Of a stretch of 64,000 nt of DNA, positions 52,163 through 62,558 are shown one piece after another. Source of the DNA: Phytobacter palmae (GTDB taxonomy: Bacteria > Pseudomonadota > Gammaproteobacteria > Enterobacterales > Enterobacteriaceae); contig FONB01000009.1 of the NCBI GenBank assembly GCA_900112785.1, positions 1 to 64,000 on the forward strand. The letters run 5' to 3'. The notes under the pieces are model-generated. The model was not told the origin of the DNA. It saw only the letters and a list, made by a program, of their open reading frames with translations, and searched no databases. Each line of letters begins with the position of its first letter. The stretch's first letter is position 1. The position numbers were made by a program, and so were the translations under genes.

Positions 52163-53377
52163 ATGAAATTACCGATCTATCTCGATTACTCCGCAACTAC
52201 GCCGGTGGATCCGCGTGTTGCTGAGAAAATGATGCAGTGTCTGACTCTGGACGGGACTTTTGGTAACCCAGCTTCCCGCTCTCACCGTTTTGGCTGGCAG
52301 GCTGAAGAGGCGGTTGATATCGCCCGTAATCAGATTGCTGAGCTGGTTGGTGCCGATCCGCGTGAAATTGTTTTCACCTCTGGCGCGACCGAATCCGATA
52401 ACCTGGCGATCAAAGGTGCGGCCAACTTCTATCAGAAAAAAGGCAAGCACATCATCACCAGCAAAACCGAACACAAAGCCGTGCTGGACACCTGCCGTCA
52501 GCTCGAGCGTGAAGGTTTCGAAGTGACCTATCTGGCGCCTCAGCGCAACGGTATCATCGACCTCAAAGAGCTCGAAGCAGCCATGCGTGACGACACCATC
52601 CTCGTCTCCATTATGCACGTGAACAACGAAATCGGTGTGGTACAGGATATCGCGACTATCGGCGAAATGTGCCGTGCTCGTGGCATTATCTACCACGTTG
52701 ATGCGACCCAGAGCGTGGGCAAGCTGCCTATCGACCTGAGCCAGTTGAAAGTGGATCTGATGTCCTTCTCCGGCCACAAAATTTATGGCCCGAAAGGGAT
52801 TGGCGCGCTGTACGTGCGTCGTAAACCACGTATCCGCATCGAAGCACAGATGCACGGCGGCGGTCATGAGCGCGGCATGCGTTCCGGTACCCTGCCTGTT
52901 CACCAGATCGTGGGCATGGGCGAAGCTTACCGCATTGCTAAAGAAGAGATGGAAACCGAGATGGCGCGTCTGCGCGGTCTGCGTAACCGTCTGTGGGACG
53001 GCGTAAAAGATATGGAAGAGGTCTACCTGAACGGCGATCTTGACCAGGGCGCGCCGAACATCCTCAACGTCAGCTTTAACTACGTTGAAGGCGAGTCGCT
53101 GATCATGGCGCTCAAAGACCTGGCGGTCTCCTCTGGTTCTGCCTGTACCTCTGCGAGCCTGGAGCCATCTTACGTATTGCGTGCGCTGGGTATGACTGAC
53201 GAGCTGGCACACAGCTCTATTCGTTTCTCTTTAGGTCGTTTCACTACCGAAGAAGAGATTGACTACGCCATCAAGCTGGTTCGCAACTCCATTGGCCGTC
53301 TGCGCGAACTTTCTCCTCTGTGGGAAATGTTTAAACAGGGCGTGGATTTGAACACCATTGAATGGTCACATCACTAA
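52163..53377 (+). CDS. iscS: cysteine desulfurase IscS
   Basis: PLP enzyme that takes sulfur from cysteine for Fe-S clusters, thiamine and thionucleosides. The ATG at 52163 gives [18 protein letters not shown] and 404 aa, as in K-12. The PLP lysine (Lys206) is in [12 protein letters not shown], and the active Cys328 lies in the flexible loop [14 protein letters not shown]. It sits upstream of iscU with a 27-bp spacing. Confidence 0.97.
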   Translation: MKLPIYLDYSATTPVDPRVAEKMMQCLTLDGTFGNPASRSHRFGWQAEEAVDIARNQIAELVGADPREIVFTSGATESDNLAIKGAANFYQKKGKHIITSKTEHKAVLDTCRQLEREGFEVTYLAPQRNGIIDLKELEAAMRDDTILVSIMHVNNEIGVVQDIATIGEMCRARGIIYHVDATQSVGKLPIDLSQLKVDLMSFSGHKIYGPKGIGALYVRRKPRIRIEAQMHGGGHERGMRSGTLPVHQIVGMGEAYRIAKEEMETEMARLRGLRNRLWDGVKDMEEVYLNGDLDQGAPNILNVSFNYVEGESLIMALKDLAVSSGSACTSASLEPSYVLRALGMTDELAHSSIRFSLGRFTTEEEIDYAIKLVRNSIGRLRELSPLWEMFKQGVDLNTIEWSHH

Positions 53378-53404
53378 TCGGTAGCGGAATCAGGAGAACA
53401 GAAC

Positions 53405-53791
53405 ATGGCTTACAGCGAAAAAGTAATCGATCATTATGAGAATCCGCGCAACGTGGGTTCTTTCGACAACAGCGACGAGAGCGTAGGCAGCGGCATGGTG
53501 GGTGCACCGGCCTGTGGCGACGTGATGAAGTTGCAGATCAAAGTCAACAATGAGGGTATCATTGAAGACGCGCGCTTCAAAACCTACGGTTGCGGTTCGG
53601 CAATCGCTTCCAGCTCGCTGGTTACCGAGTGGGTGAAGGGCAAATCCCTGGACGAAGCGCAGGCAATTAAAAACACTGATATTGCCGAAGAGCTGGAATT
53701 ACCGCCGGTAAAAATCCACTGCTCTATTCTGGCGGAAGATGCGATTAAGGCCGCGATTGCGGACTACAAAAGTAAACGTGAAGCAAAATAA
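53405..53791 (+). CDS. iscU: Fe-S scaffold protein IscU
   Basis: Scaffold of 128 aa on which clusters are first built. Ligand cysteines Cys37 (GAPACGDVM), Cys63 (YGCGSA) and Cys106 (KIHCSIL) and Asp39 are conserved. The HscA-recognition motif LPPVK is at about residues 99-103. Length equals K-12. It is followed by iscA after 13 bases. Confidence 0.97.
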   Translation: MAYSEKVIDHYENPRNVGSFDNSDESVGSGMVGAPACGDVMKLQIKVNNEGIIEDARFKTYGCGSAIASSSLVTEWVKGKSLDEAQAIKNTDIAEELELPPVKIHCSILAEDAIKAAIADYKSKREAK

Positions 53792-53804
53792 TTGAGGGCA
53801 TTGT

Positions 53805-54128
53805 ATGTCGATTACCCTGAGCGACAGTGCTGCAACGCGAGTGAATAACTTTTTGGCCAACCGCGGTAAAGGGTTTGGCCTGCGTCTGGGGGTCAGAACC
53901 TCTGGTTGTTCTGGCATGGCCTACGTACTGGAATTTGTTGACGAACCCTCGGCGGAAGACACCGTGTTCGAAGATAAAGGTGTGAAGGTCGTTATCGACG
54001 GCAAGAGCCTGCAATTCCTTGATGGCACGCAACTGGATTTCGTTAAAGAAGGCCTGAACGAAGGGTTTAAATTCACCAACCCGAACGTCAAAGACGAGTG
54101 CGGTTGCGGCGAAAGCTTTAACGTGTAA
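53805..54128 (+). CDS. iscA: Fe-S assembly protein IscA
   Basis: A-type carrier of 107 aa that passes [4Fe-4S] clusters to target enzymes. The three conserved cysteines are Cys35 in [14 protein letters not shown] and Cys99/Cys101 in DECGCGESF. Same length as K-12. The 122-bp gap to hscB holds a hairpin. Confidence 0.96.
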   Translation: MSITLSDSAATRVNNFLANRGKGFGLRLGVRTSGCSGMAYVLEFVDEPSAEDTVFEDKGVKVVIDGKSLQFLDGTQLDFVKEGLNEGFKFTNPNVKDECGCGESFNV

Positions 54129-54145
54129 TTGCATTTCACCGATAA

Positions 54146-54226
54146 GCCCCACCATAGAAAAGACTCGCATCCTTCGCGCTGAGTTAGCGTGAAGGACGAA
54201 GAGTATGACTGTGCGTGGGGTTTGTT
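54146..54226 (+). repeat. palindromic insert between iscA and hscB
   Basis: An 11-bp stem, TCCTTCGCGCT/AGCGTGAAGGA with one G-T pair and a GAGTT loop, is at 54170-54196. It is enclosed by CCCCAC and GTGGGG. The piece GAAGGACGAAGAGTATGA recalls the right end of ERIC sequences, but no ERIC core is present, so its origin is unclear. Confidence 0.5.
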
Positions 54227-54250
54227 TTAGCAGGCTATTCCGAGATTGTT

Positions 54251-54766
54251 ATGGATTACTTCACTCTCTTTGGGTTATCCGCCCACTATCAGATTGACAT
54301 TCAGGCGCTGGCGTCCCGCTATCAGGATCTGCAGCGGCAATACCATCCGGATAAATTCGCCAGCGGAACCCAGGCAGAACAACTGGCTGCGCTGCAGCAA
54401 TCTGCAACTATCAATCAGGCATGGCAGACGCTGCGTAATCCGCTGAACCGCGCGGAGTATCTCCTTTCCCTGCACGGATTCGATCTCGCCAGCGAACAGC
54501 ACACGGTGCGCGATACCGCTTTTCTGATGGAACAACTGGAACTGCGCGAAGAGCTCGATGAGATTGAACAGGCACAGGATCAGGCGCGTCTGGAAAGCTT
54601 TAGCAAACGCGTGAAAGGTATGTTTGATTCCCGCTATCAGCAACTGATTGAACAACTGAATACTGAAACGTGGGATGTCGCGGCGGATACCGTGCGTAAA
54701 CTGCGTTTTCTCGATAAACTGCGCAGCTCAACAGAACAACTCGAAGAAAAACTGCTCGGTTTTTAA
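54251..54766 (+). CDS. hscB: Fe-S co-chaperone HscB
   Basis: J-domain protein of 171 aa that brings IscU to HscA and stimulates its ATPase. The start at 54251 ([14 protein letters not shown]) matches K-12; the upstream in-frame ATG lacks homology. The J domain has the key HPD in [10 protein letters not shown], and the C-terminal three-helix domain binds IscU. hscA follows 18 bases later. Confidence 0.95.
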   Translation: MDYFTLFGLSAHYQIDIQALASRYQDLQRQYHPDKFASGTQAEQLAALQQSATINQAWQTLRNPLNRAEYLLSLHGFDLASEQHTVRDTAFLMEQLELREELDEIEQAQDQARLESFSKRVKGMFDSRYQQLIEQLNTETWDVAADTVRKLRFLDKLRSSTEQLEEKLLGF

Positions 54767-54784
54767 TTTTTCTGGAAGCACAAG

Positions 54785-56635
54785 ATGGCCTTATTACAAA
54801 TTAGTGAGCCTGGTTTGAGTGCCGCGCCGCATCAGCGTCGTCTGGCGGCAGGCATCGATTTAGGCACCACCAATTCACTGGTTGCTACTGTACGCAGCGG
54901 CCAGGCTGAGACCCTTGCTGATACTGCCGGGCGTCATCTGTTACCTTCGGTTGTGCACTACTCTGCTACCGAACATATCGTGGGTTATGACGCGAGAGCC
55001 AACGCCGCACAGGATCCGGTTAATACCATCAGTTCCGTAAAACGTATGATGGGCCGTGCGCTGAGCGATATTCAGGCACGTTACCCGCATCTGCCCTATC
55101 AATTGCAGGCAAGCGAAAACGGCCTGCCAATGATCGCCACCAGCGCGGGGCTGATTAACCCGATCCGCGTCTCTGCCGATATCCTGAAATCCCTTGCGCT
55201 GCGCGCGCAGGAGTCTCTTTCCGGCGAGTTGGACGGAGTGGTTATCACCGTTCCGGCTTATTTTGATGATGCACAGCGTCAGGGCACAAAAGATGCCGCG
55301 CGCCTGGCCGGCCTGCATGTTCTGCGTTTGCTTAACGAACCGACCGCAGCGGCGATTGCCTATGGCCTGGACTCCGGGAAAGAGGGTGTGATTGCCGTTT
55401 ACGATCTGGGCGGCGGTACCTTTGATATTTCTATTCTGCGCTTAAGCCGTGGGGTGTTTGAAGTGCTGGCCACGGGCGGTGATTCCGCGCTGGGCGGCGA
55501 TGACTTTGATCATCTGCTGGCAGATTTTATCCGCGAGCAGGCGAACCTGCCTGAGCATGGCGACAACCGTCTGCAACGTGAACTGCTGGATGCCGCCATT
55601 GCTGCAAAAATTGCACTGAGCGATGCGTCCTCCGTCACCGTTGAGGTGGCTGGCTGGCAGGGCACAGTGACCCGCGAACAGTTCGAGGCGCTGATTTCAA
55701 CGCTGGTCAAACGTACCTTGCTTTCGTGCCGTCGCGCGCTGAAAGATGCGGGCGTTGAGCCGAACGAAGTACTGGAAGTGGTCATGGTGGGCGGCTCCAC
55801 GCGCGTTCCGCTGGTACGTGAGCAAGTGGGCGAATTTTTTGGCCGTATGCCGCTGACCTCCATCGATCCGGATAAAGTCGTCGCTATTGGCGCGGCAATC
55901 CAGGCCGATATTCTGGTGGGCAACAAGCCCGACAGCGATATGCTGCTGCTGGATGTGATTCCGCTTTCGCTTGGTCTGGAAACCATGGGCGGGCTGGTGG
56001 AGAAAGTTATCCCGCGTAATACCACCATTCCGGTGGCGCGTGCGCAGGAGTTCACCACCTTCAAAGATGGTCAAACGGCCATGTCGATCCACGTGATGCA
56101 GGGCGAACGTGAACTGGTGCAGGATTGCCGTTCTCTGGCCCGTTTCGCACTCCGTGGTATTCCGGCGATGCCGGCAGGTGGCGCGCATATCCGTGTTACC
56201 TTTCAGGTGGATGCGGACGGTTTGCTCAGCGTAACGGCAATGGAGAAATCCACCGGCGTTGAAGCGGCTATTCAGGTGAAGCCGTCCTACGGCCTGACCG
56301 ACAACGAAATCGCCACCATGATTAAAGATTCCATGAGTTTCGCTGAGCAGGACGTGAAAGCACGTATGCTGGCCGAACAGAAAGTGGAAGCTGCCCGCGT
56401 ACTGGAAAGCCTGAACGGTGCGCTGGCGACAGATGCCGCGCTGTTAAGCGCCGCAGAGCGGACGGTTATCGACGAGGCTATCGCGCAGTTAAGCGCGGTT
56501 GCTCATGGCGATGATACTGACGCCATAGAACAAGCCATTAAAAATCTAGACAAACAAACCCAGGAATTCGCCGCGCGCCGCATGGATCAGTCCGTGCGCA
56601 CCGCGTTAAAAGGCCATTCCGTCGACGAGGTTTAA
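54785..56635 (+). CDS. hscA: Fe-S chaperone HscA
   Basis: Hsp70-class ATPase of 616 aa (same as K-12) that helps release clusters from IscU by binding its LPPVK motif. Hsp70 signatures are [28 protein letters not shown] and [15 protein letters not shown]. The substrate domain begins near [16 protein letters not shown]. The stop is one base before the fdx start, so translation is coupled. Confidence 0.97.
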   Translation: MALLQISEPGLSAAPHQRRLAAGIDLGTTNSLVATVRSGQAETLADTAGRHLLPSVVHYSATEHIVGYDARANAAQDPVNTISSVKRMMGRALSDIQARYPHLPYQLQASENGLPMIATSAGLINPIRVSADILKSLALRAQESLSGELDGVVITVPAYFDDAQRQGTKDAARLAGLHVLRLLNEPTAAAIAYGLDSGKEGVIAVYDLGGGTFDISILRLSRGVFEVLATGGDSALGGDDFDHLLADFIREQANLPEHGDNRLQRELLDAAIAAKIALSDASSVTVEVAGWQGTVTREQFEALISTLVKRTLLSCRRALKDAGVEPNEVLEVVMVGGSTRVPLVREQVGEFFGRMPLTSIDPDKVVAIGAAIQADILVGNKPDSDMLLLDVIPLSLGLETMGGLVEKVIPRNTTIPVARAQEFTTFKDGQTAMSIHVMQGERELVQDCRSLARFALRGIPAMPAGGAHIRVTFQVDADGLLSVTAMEKSTGVEAAIQVKPSYGLTDNEIATMIKDSMSFAEQDVKARMLAEQKVEAARVLESLNGALATDAALLSAAERTVIDEAIAQLSAVAHGDDTDAIEQAIKNLDKQTQEFAARRMDQSVRTALKGHSVDEV

Positions 56636-56636
56636 C

Positions 56637-56972
56637 ATGCCAAAGATCGTTTTTCTGCCTCATCAGGACCTCTGTCCCGATGGCGCAGTTCTGGAAGCCA
56701 ATAGCGGCGAGACCATTCTTGATGTAGCCCTGCGTGGCGGTATTGAGATTGAACACGCCTGTGAGAAATCCTGCGCCTGCACCACCTGCCACTGTGTCGT
56801 GCGTGAAGGGTTTGATTCGTTGCCGGAAAGCAGCGAAGACGAAGACGACATGCTGGATAAAGCCTGGGGTCTGGAGCCGGAAAGTCGCCTGGGTTGCCAG
56901 GCGCGTGTCACCGATGAAGATTTGGTCGTGGAGATCCCGCGTTACACTATCAACCACGCCCGGGAGCATTAA
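56637..56972 (+). CDS. fdx: [2Fe-2S] ferredoxin
   Basis: Adrenodoxin-type ferredoxin of 111 aa that supplies electrons to cluster assembly. Ligands are Cys42, Cys48, Cys51 and Cys87 in [14 protein letters not shown] and LGCQAR. It is the same length as K-12. Its stop lies one base before the iscX start. Confidence 0.97.
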   Translation: MPKIVFLPHQDLCPDGAVLEANSGETILDVALRGGIEIEHACEKSCACTTCHCVVREGFDSLPESSEDEDDMLDKAWGLEPESRLGCQARVTDEDLVVEIPRYTINHAREH

Positions 56973-56973
56973 T

Positions 56974-57174
56974 ATGGCACTGAAATGGACCGACAGTCGC
57001 GAGATCGGCGAGGCGCTGTATGACGCTAACCCGGATCTTGATCCAAAAACTGTCCGCTTCACCGATATGCACCAGTGGATTTGCGATCTGGAAGATTTTG
57101 ATGACGATCCGAACGCATCGAACGAAAAGATTCTCGAAGCAATTCTGCTAGTCTGGTTAGATGAAGCATCTTGA
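56974..57174 (+). CDS. iscX: Fe-S assembly protein IscX
   Basis: Small acidic protein of 66 aa ([20 protein letters not shown]) that binds IscS and iron and moderates cluster assembly. The winged-helix fold holds conserved Asp and Glu residues ([19 protein letters not shown] and [11 protein letters not shown]). It is the last gene of the isc operon, followed by a hairpin before pepB. Confidence 0.95.
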   Translation: MALKWTDSREIGEALYDANPDLDPKTVRFTDMHQWICDLEDFDDDPNASNEKILEAILLVWLDEAS

Positions 57175-57179
57175 TATCG

Positions 57180-57208
57180 ACGGGCTGCCTTCTGGCGGCC
57201 CGTTTTCA
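57180..57208 (+). terminator. hairpin after iscX
   Basis: CGGGCTGCC-TTCT-GGCGGCCCG, with one G-T pair, is followed by TTTTCATA and lies 7 bases after the iscX stop. It would end the isc operon, possibly with read-through to pepB. Confidence 0.8.
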
Positions 57209-57234
57209 TATCCCAAGCGCTAAAGGACAAAACA

Positions 57235-58524
57235 ATGACAACAGAAGCGATGAAAATCACGCTGACGACCCAGAGCGCGGACGCTCGTTGGGGCGAAAAA
57301 GCGCTCTACAGCATTAATAACGACGGCATCACCCTGCACCTGACCGGTAAAGATGACACTGGCTTAATCCAGCGCGCCGCACGCAAAATCGATGGCATGG
57401 GCATAAAGCATGTCGCGCTGAGCGGCGAAGGCTGGGACGCGGATCGGAGCTGGGCATTCTGGGCCGGTTACAAAGGGCCAAAAGGAACGCGTAAAATTGA
57501 GTGGGCGACCTTATCCGGGGCCGATCAAAAAGAGCTGGACAGCCGTCTGAAAACCATCGACTGGGTGCGTGACATCATCAATGCGCCGGCAGAAGATCTG
57601 GGTCCGGAACAACTGGCGCAACGCGCTGTGGATCTGCTTGATGATGTAGGTGGCGAGGCAGTCTCCTACCGTATCGTCAAAGGTGAAGATCTGCGAGAAA
57701 AAGGTTACATGGGCATTCACACTGTCGGGCGCGGTTCTGAACGTCCGCCGGTACTGCTGTCGCTGGATTTTAACCCGACGGGCGATGCAGAAGCCCCAAT
57801 CTATGCCTGTCTTGTCGGTAAAGGTATCACTTTCGATTCCGGCGGTTATAGCCTTAAGCAGACCGCGTTTATGGATTCGATGAAATCCGATATGGGCGGC
57901 GCGGCGCTGGTGACCGGTGCTCTGGCGTTTGCCATTACGCGCGGTCTGAATAAGCGTGTGAAACTTTACCTGTGCTGCGCAGATAACATGGTCAGCGGCA
58001 ACGCCTTCAAGCTGGGCGATATCATCCGCTACCGTAACGGCAAAACCGTGGAAGTGATGAACACCGATGCGGAAGGACGTCTGGTGCTGGCAGATGGTCT
58101 GATCAACGCCTCCGCACAGAAACCGCAGTTTATCATTGATGCCGCGACCCTGACGGGGGCTGCGAAAACAGCGTTGGGTAATGACTATCATGCGCTGTTT
58201 AGCTTTGATGACAAACTTGCGAACCGTTTACTGGCAAGCGCTGCGGCGGAAAACGAGCCGTTCTGGCGTTTACCGTTGGCGGAATTCCACCGTAATCAGT
58301 TGCCGTCGAACTTTGCCGAGCTGAATAACACCGCGGGTGCGGCATTCCCGGCCGGGGCCAGCACTGCCGCAGGTTTCCTGTCACACTTTGTGGAAAATTA
58401 TCAGCAGGGCTGGCTGCATATCGACTGCTCTGCGACCTATCGTAAAGCGGCGGTGGAGCAGTGGGCGGCGGGTGCGACAGGCCTTGGCGTGCGTGCCATT
58501 GCGAATCTGTTGACCGCGCAGTAA
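57235..58524 (+). CDS. pepB: peptidase B
   Basis: Leucyl aminopeptidase of family M17, 429 aa (427 in K-12), which removes N-terminal residues from short peptides in the cytoplasm. The signature [14 protein letters not shown] is intact, and the metal and catalytic residues lie in [15 protein letters not shown] and [18 protein letters not shown] precedes the ATG. It follows isc at a distance of 60 bp. Confidence 0.95.
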   Translation: MTTEAMKITLTTQSADARWGEKALYSINNDGITLHLTGKDDTGLIQRAARKIDGMGIKHVALSGEGWDADRSWAFWAGYKGPKGTRKIEWATLSGADQKELDSRLKTIDWVRDIINAPAEDLGPEQLAQRAVDLLDDVGGEAVSYRIVKGEDLREKGYMGIHTVGRGSERPPVLLSLDFNPTGDAEAPIYACLVGKGITFDSGGYSLKQTAFMDSMKSDMGGAALVTGALAFAITRGLNKRVKLYLCCADNMVSGNAFKLGDIIRYRNGKTVEVMNTDAEGRLVLADGLINASAQKPQFIIDAATLTGAAKTALGNDYHALFSFDDKLANRLLASAAAENEPFWRLPLAEFHRNQLPSNFAELNNTAGAAFPAGASTAAGFLSHFVENYQQGWLHIDCSATYRKAAVEQWAAGATGLGVRAIANLLTAQ

Positions 58525-58631
58525 TTTTCCCCTCAACCTGCCCCTCTCTCCAAAGAGGAGAGGGGACCGTCCGGTGCAGGCCGTTTCCCCTATCCCGGAG
58601 GATGGGGGACAGGGCGGGGGCATCAAACAGC
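58525..58631 (+). repeat. palindromic intergenic repeat between pepB and sseB
   Basis: Two hairpins lie side by side: CCCCTCTC/GAGAGGGG at about 58541-58565, and TCCCCTATCC-CGGA-GGATGGGGGA at about 58586-58609. The first segment, beginning CCCCTCAACCTGCCCCTCTC, and the last, GGCGGGGGCATC, resemble the C-rich repeats often seen between enterobacterial genes (of the kind with CCCTCACCCTAACCC). I do not know an agreed name. It probably ends the pepB message. Confidence 0.6.
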
Positions 58632-58650
58632 TTAAACGAACAGAAAATTT

Positions 58651-59454
58651 ATGTCTCATTCAGACCACGATCACGACCATCATCACGAGCCAGAAACCCT
58701 CGATAGCCTGCTGGAAAAAGCGGCGACCGAGCCGGCTTATCGCCCGGCGTTTTTTCGCAAACTGCTGGAGTCCACCGTTTGGGTGCCAGGCAGCGCTGCC
58801 GAAGATGAAGCCATCGTTGAAGACAGCGTGCTGGATCTACAGCACTGGGAAAAAGACGACGGCCAGTCGGTGATTCCCTTTTTTACCTCTCTTGAGGCTC
58901 TGCAGCAGGCGGTGGAAACCGAGCAAGCGTTTGTGGTGATGCCTGCGCGAACGCTATTTGAAATGACGTCCGGGGAGACGCTGTTTCTCAATGCAAAGCT
59001 ACCGACTGGCAAAGAGCTCACGCCGCGTGAAATCAGCCATCTGCTGGGTAAAGATGACAGCCCATTAAGCCAGCAGGAAGTACTGGAAGGTGGTATGTCG
59101 CTGCTGCTGTCCGAAGTGGCAGAACCGCCCGCGCAAATGATCGATTCGCTGACCAAATTGTTCTCGACATTCAACCATGTGAAATGTGCATACCTTTGCT
59201 CAATCAAAGAGAAACATGATGCCCGGCCGAATCTGCTGATTGGTATTGAAGCAGAAGGCGATATTGAGAGTGTGATTGAGGCGGCAGGCAGCGTGGCTGT
59301 AGATACCTTACCGGGCGATGAGCCGGTGGATATTTGCCAGGTAGTAAAAGGGGAGTCCGGGGTTAGCCATTTTATGATTGCCCACATTACTCCTTTCTAT
59401 GAGCGCCGCTGGGGCAGTTTCCTGCGTGATCTGAAGAACAACCGCATTATCTGA
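58651..59454 (+). CDS. sseB: enhanced serine sensitivity protein SseB
   Basis: Protein of 267 aa in the SseB family; in K-12 (258 aa) its overexpression alters serine sensitivity, and its mechanism is not known. The core begins LDSLLEKAATEPAYRPAFFR, then STVWVPG and PFFTSLEALQQAV, and ends PFYERRWGSFLRDLKNNRII. The N-terminus MSHSDHDHDHHHEPE is very rich in histidine and aspartate, unlike the K-12 form (MSETKNELE). No clear ribosome site precedes the ATG; a downstream start is not evident, so this start is tentative. Confidence 0.88.
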   Translation: MSHSDHDHDHHHEPETLDSLLEKAATEPAYRPAFFRKLLESTVWVPGSAAEDEAIVEDSVLDLQHWEKDDGQSVIPFFTSLEALQQAVETEQAFVVMPARTLFEMTSGETLFLNAKLPTGKELTPREISHLLGKDDSPLSQQEVLEGGMSLLLSEVAEPPAQMIDSLTKLFSTFNHVKCAYLCSIKEKHDARPNLLIGIEAEGDIESVIEAAGSVAVDTLPGDEPVDICQVVKGESGVSHFMIAHITPFYERRWGSFLRDLKNNRII

Positions 59455-59459
59455 GACGT

Positions 59460-59477
59460 CGACGGGTTTAGCCCGTC
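59460..59477. terminator. hairpin between sseB and the RpiR-type gene
   Basis: CGACGGG-TTTA-GCCCGTCG is a 7-bp stem at the convergent junction, partly inside the end of the regulator gene. It has no T tract. Confidence 0.5.
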
Positions 59478-60241
59478 GCTTCCAGCAGCAGTAAATCCAT
59501 TAGTAACACCAGATTCGACTCAAACGACGTTACCCCGGCCGCCTCGGCGGCAAAATGCACAGCTTCGTCATACAGCGCAAAATGCAAGTCCGCCAGATTT
59601 GCCAGTGTATTCGCTGAGGCGCGAGTAAATGCGATAACCGTCATGCCAACATTGTGCGCAATACGCGCTTTATCCAGAACCTGTTCCGTTTCGCCACTAC
59701 GTGAGACAGCGATAAACACCTGGTAACGCGCCGCGTTGCTGAGGAAGATATTGCGGCTGTCGCCGGGGCCGGAAATAAATGCCGTTTTGCCCAGCACCTG
59801 CAATTTTTTCGTCAGGTATTCGGCAAACAGATACGAAAACCCGGCGCCATAAAGGAAAAAACTCTCTTTCTCACGCAGCAAGGTGACGAACTGTCGGCGT
59901 TTTTCCTCGGTCACCCACTGAAACGTCTGCTGGTAGTTCGCCATAAACTGCTGAAAAAGTGCGGGCAGGGTGTTGCCATTCCCCGTCACCTGCTCCGGGA
60001 TATGAGGGGTATCAGCCAGAAGTTGTTTGCAGTGCCAGATGAATTCGCTGTAACCGCTAAACCCCAGTTTCTGGCATAGCCGCATGATCGTAGCAGTAGA
60101 GACAAATGTTGCCGTCGCCAGATCGCGCACGGTGATGTTGCCCACCAGCAACGGGTGATCCGTGAGGTGGGCGAGCACCCGGTATTCGGCGCGGGTAAGC
60201 GACTCCCCACGCGACAAAAGTGGCGCTAAACGGTTATCCAT
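59468..60241 (-). CDS. MurR/RpiR family transcriptional regulator
   Basis: Regulator of 257 aa with an RpiR-type helix-turn-helix at the N-terminus (VRDLATATFVSTATIMRLCQ) and a SIS domain (FFLYGAGFSYLFAEYL and VFIAVSRSGETEQVL) for a phosphosugar. It resembles GlvR-type regulators of alpha-glucoside operons. Its start codon directly abuts the sseA stop codon with no bases between, so it is read from the sseA message. The family-4 glycosidase and PTS genes upstream on the same strand make it the likely regulator of that set. Confidence 0.85.
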   Translation of the reverse strand: MDNRLAPLLSRGESLTRAEYRVLAHLTDHPLLVGNITVRDLATATFVSTATIMRLCQKLGFSGYSEFIWHCKQLLADTPHIPEQVTGNGNTLPALFQQFMANYQQTFQWVTEEKRRQFVTLLREKESFFLYGAGFSYLFAEYLTKKLQVLGKTAFISGPGDSRNIFLSNAARYQVFIAVSRSGETEQVLDKARIAHNVGMTVIAFTRASANTLANLADLHFALYDEAVHFAAEAAGVTSFESNLVLLMDLLLLEATG

Positions 60242-61087
60242 TTACGCAGGTTCAATCGGCAAATCGTCGCGCGCGCCCCATTCACTCCATGAACCATCGT
60301 ATAACTTCACGTTATTTGCGCCGAGCGTGGTCAAAGCCAGAATGACAACAGCGGCGGTGACACCTGAGCCGCAGCTGGCAATAATCGGCTCCTGCAAATT
60401 AACCCCCTGACGTCTGAAGATGGCTTCGAGTTCGTCCGTCGTTTTCAGCTCACCGTTAACGACCAGATCGCCCCACGGCACATTCAACGCGCCGGGAATA
60501 TGGCCACGTTTCAGGCCTGCACGCGGCTCATCCGCTTCGGCGTTAAAACGGGCTGCCGGGCGGGCATCCACAAGCTGTGCTGTACGCTCGTGGCTGGCCA
60601 GCAGCACATCGGTCAGACGCTTAACCACTGACGGGTCAAATTTCACTTCAAAATCAGACTGTGGTAAGTCGGTATCACCCTGCTCAAGCGGCAATTCATC
60701 GCGCTGCCAGCCTGCCAGTCCACCTGCCAGAATTGAAACATGTTCGACACCGAAATTACGCAGCATCCACCAGGCGCGCGGGGCGGAGAAGAGATTGCCC
60801 TCGTCATAGACCACCAGATGTTTGTCGTGGCTGACACCCAGCTCGCGCATGGCGACGGCAAACGCTTCCGGGCGCGGTAACATGTGCGGCAGCGAAGTGG
60901 TATGGTCAGAAAGGGCTTCGATATCAAAAAATACCGCTCCGGGGATGTGCCCGGCGCGGTATTCCGCCGTCATATCGCGGGTATGTTCCTGTCCTGCAGG
61001 GGCCATCCGCGCATCAATGACCTGAACCTCTGGATCATCAGCATGTTCAATCAGCCAGTCGGCTGAGACAAAAAAAGAGGTAGACAT
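60242..61087 (-). CDS. sseA: 3-mercaptopyruvate sulfurtransferase
   Basis: Transfers sulfur from 3-mercaptopyruvate to thiols or cyanide. The start at 61085-61087 (MSTSFFVSADWLIEHADD) gives 281 aa as in K-12. Two rhodanese-like domains are present; the active cysteine, about residue 237, is in ASCGSGVTAAVV, where CGSGVT is the typical loop of this enzyme. It lies 91 bp downstream of the glycosidase gene and touches the regulator gene, whereas in K-12 it is followed by sseB without a regulator. Confidence 0.94.
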   Translation of the reverse strand: MSTSFFVSADWLIEHADDPEVQVIDARMAPAGQEHTRDMTAEYRAGHIPGAVFFDIEALSDHTTSLPHMLPRPEAFAVAMRELGVSHDKHLVVYDEGNLFSAPRAWWMLRNFGVEHVSILAGGLAGWQRDELPLEQGDTDLPQSDFEVKFDPSVVKRLTDVLLASHERTAQLVDARPAARFNAEADEPRAGLKRGHIPGALNVPWGDLVVNGELKTTDELEAIFRRQGVNLQEPIIASCGSGVTAAVVILALTTLGANNVKLYDGSWSEWGARDDLPIEPA

Positions 61088-61178
61088 GGTTGCCTCCGTG
61101 TCATCAACAATAAACTGAATTGTTAACGTTTTTTCCTGCCCCGACAAGCAACCATCGCAAAAGGCGCGAGTAACCTCG

Positions 61179-62546
61179 TTATTTTTTTAGCGCACGGCCG
61201 TTTTCCCAGGCTTTTTGCAGCGCGGGCCAGTATTCGCGATTCGCTGCGATCATCTCATCAAGAATCGCTTTGGCGTGTTGCATGGTGGGCACTGTACGGT
61301 TGAGCGTAAAGGCCTGCAGGGCTTTTTCGTAACTGCCTTCAATGGTGGCTTCCACCAGCAGTTGCTCCGAGGCGAGTTGCTGCATCAATAATGTCTGATG
61401 AAACAACGGCACCGCTCCCATGCGCACGGGCTCGGGCCCGCTTGCCGTGATGTAAGCCGGTACTTCTACCATCGCATCGTAGGGGAGATTAGCAATCGCC
61501 CCTTTATTTTCGACGATCACCAGATGGCGCTGGCGTAAATCAAAGGCCAGCGAGCAGGCGACATCGACGATAAACGCGCCGTGAACCCCGACATGGAACG
61601 CATCCGGTAAGATACCGGTACGCTGGTACTCCTGGGCTGCGGCAAACAGTTTTTTCTCCCTGCCGTTCATCACCTCATTGGCGCGGGTATAGTTCGGATC
61701 CTGATGCTCCACGATCTCGTTGGGCATCAGGTAGTACTGCAGATAGGGGTTCGGCAGATATTCCGGAAAATGATCCATCAACGGTTTAATATTGCGCCAT
61801 GTCTTCACCCACGACGGATCCGAATGTTGCGGATCGGTCTGTGCGGCATCTTCGGTCAGCAGACCAAAGCGAGCGATGTGCTCACGCAGCTGAGGCAGTC
61901 TGTCTTCGCCATCAACAAGCACCCGGGTAAACCAGCCAAAATGGTTCAGGCCGAAGTAGTCCACTTCCAGTTTGTGGCGATCAACGCCGAGGATAGCTCC
62001 CATATTACGCATCGCCGCTACTGGCATATCGCAAATATTCAGTACGCGGGCATCCGGACGCAGGCGACGTACCCCTTCGGCAACAATGGCCGCCGGGTTG
62101 GAGTAATTTACAATCCAGGCGCGTTTATCCGCGTAGCGTTCCACCAGATCAATAAGTTCAACCATGGGCAGAATGGTACGCAAACCGTACGCCAGGCCAC
62201 CAGGCCCACAGGTTTCCTGACCCACCACGCCATGGCGTAGCGGGATCTTTTCATCCTGTTCACGCATTTTGTACTGGCCGACACGCATCTGAGCGAAGAC
62301 AAAATGGGCGCCGCTAAAGGCCGTTTGCGGATCGCTGGTGACGGTAAATTTGATGTTCTGGCTGTGGTCACGAATCACCTTTTCCACTACCGGCGCGATG
62401 GTGCTCTGGCGGGCTTCGTCAATGTCGTAGAGGCGAATTTCTGCCAGAGGGAAATCCTCCAGACGCACCATCAGGCTTTTAACAATACCTGGCGTATAAG
62501 TGCTGCCGCCACCGGCGATAGAGAGAATAAATGGGGGTTTCAACAT
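61179..62546 (-). CDS. family 4 glycosidase, probable 6-phospho-alpha-glucosidase
   Basis: NAD- and metal-dependent glycoside hydrolase of family GH4, 455 aa, similar to GlvA and Klebsiella AglB. The NAD-binding loop is SIAGGGSTYTPG near the N-terminus; metal ligands are expected in LNICDMP and GLNHFGWFTR. The segment REQDEKIPLRHGVVGQETCG is highly conserved in this group. It would cleave phosphorylated maltose-like sugars delivered by the PTS permease 12 bp upstream. Assignment to alpha over beta linkage is by resemblance. Confidence 0.88.
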   Translation of the reverse strand: MLKPPFILSIAGGGSTYTPGIVKSLMVRLEDFPLAEIRLYDIDEARQSTIAPVVEKVIRDHSQNIKFTVTSDPQTAFSGAHFVFAQMRVGQYKMREQDEKIPLRHGVVGQETCGPGGLAYGLRTILPMVELIDLVERYADKRAWIVNYSNPAAIVAEGVRRLRPDARVLNICDMPVAAMRNMGAILGVDRHKLEVDYFGLNHFGWFTRVLVDGEDRLPQLREHIARFGLLTEDAAQTDPQHSDPSWVKTWRNIKPLMDHFPEYLPNPYLQYYLMPNEIVEHQDPNYTRANEVMNGREKKLFAAAQEYQRTGILPDAFHVGVHGAFIVDVACSLAFDLRQRHLVIVENKGAIANLPYDAMVEVPAYITASGPEPVRMGAVPLFHQTLLMQQLASEQLLVEATIEGSYEKALQAFTLNRTVPTMQHAKAILDEMIAANREYWPALQKAWENGRALKK

Positions 62547-62558
62547 CTTTAGTCTCCT

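Noticed and set aside
58525..58631. ERIC element between pepB and sseB
   Set aside because: None of the ERIC core motifs is present; it is a different C-rich palindromic repeat.
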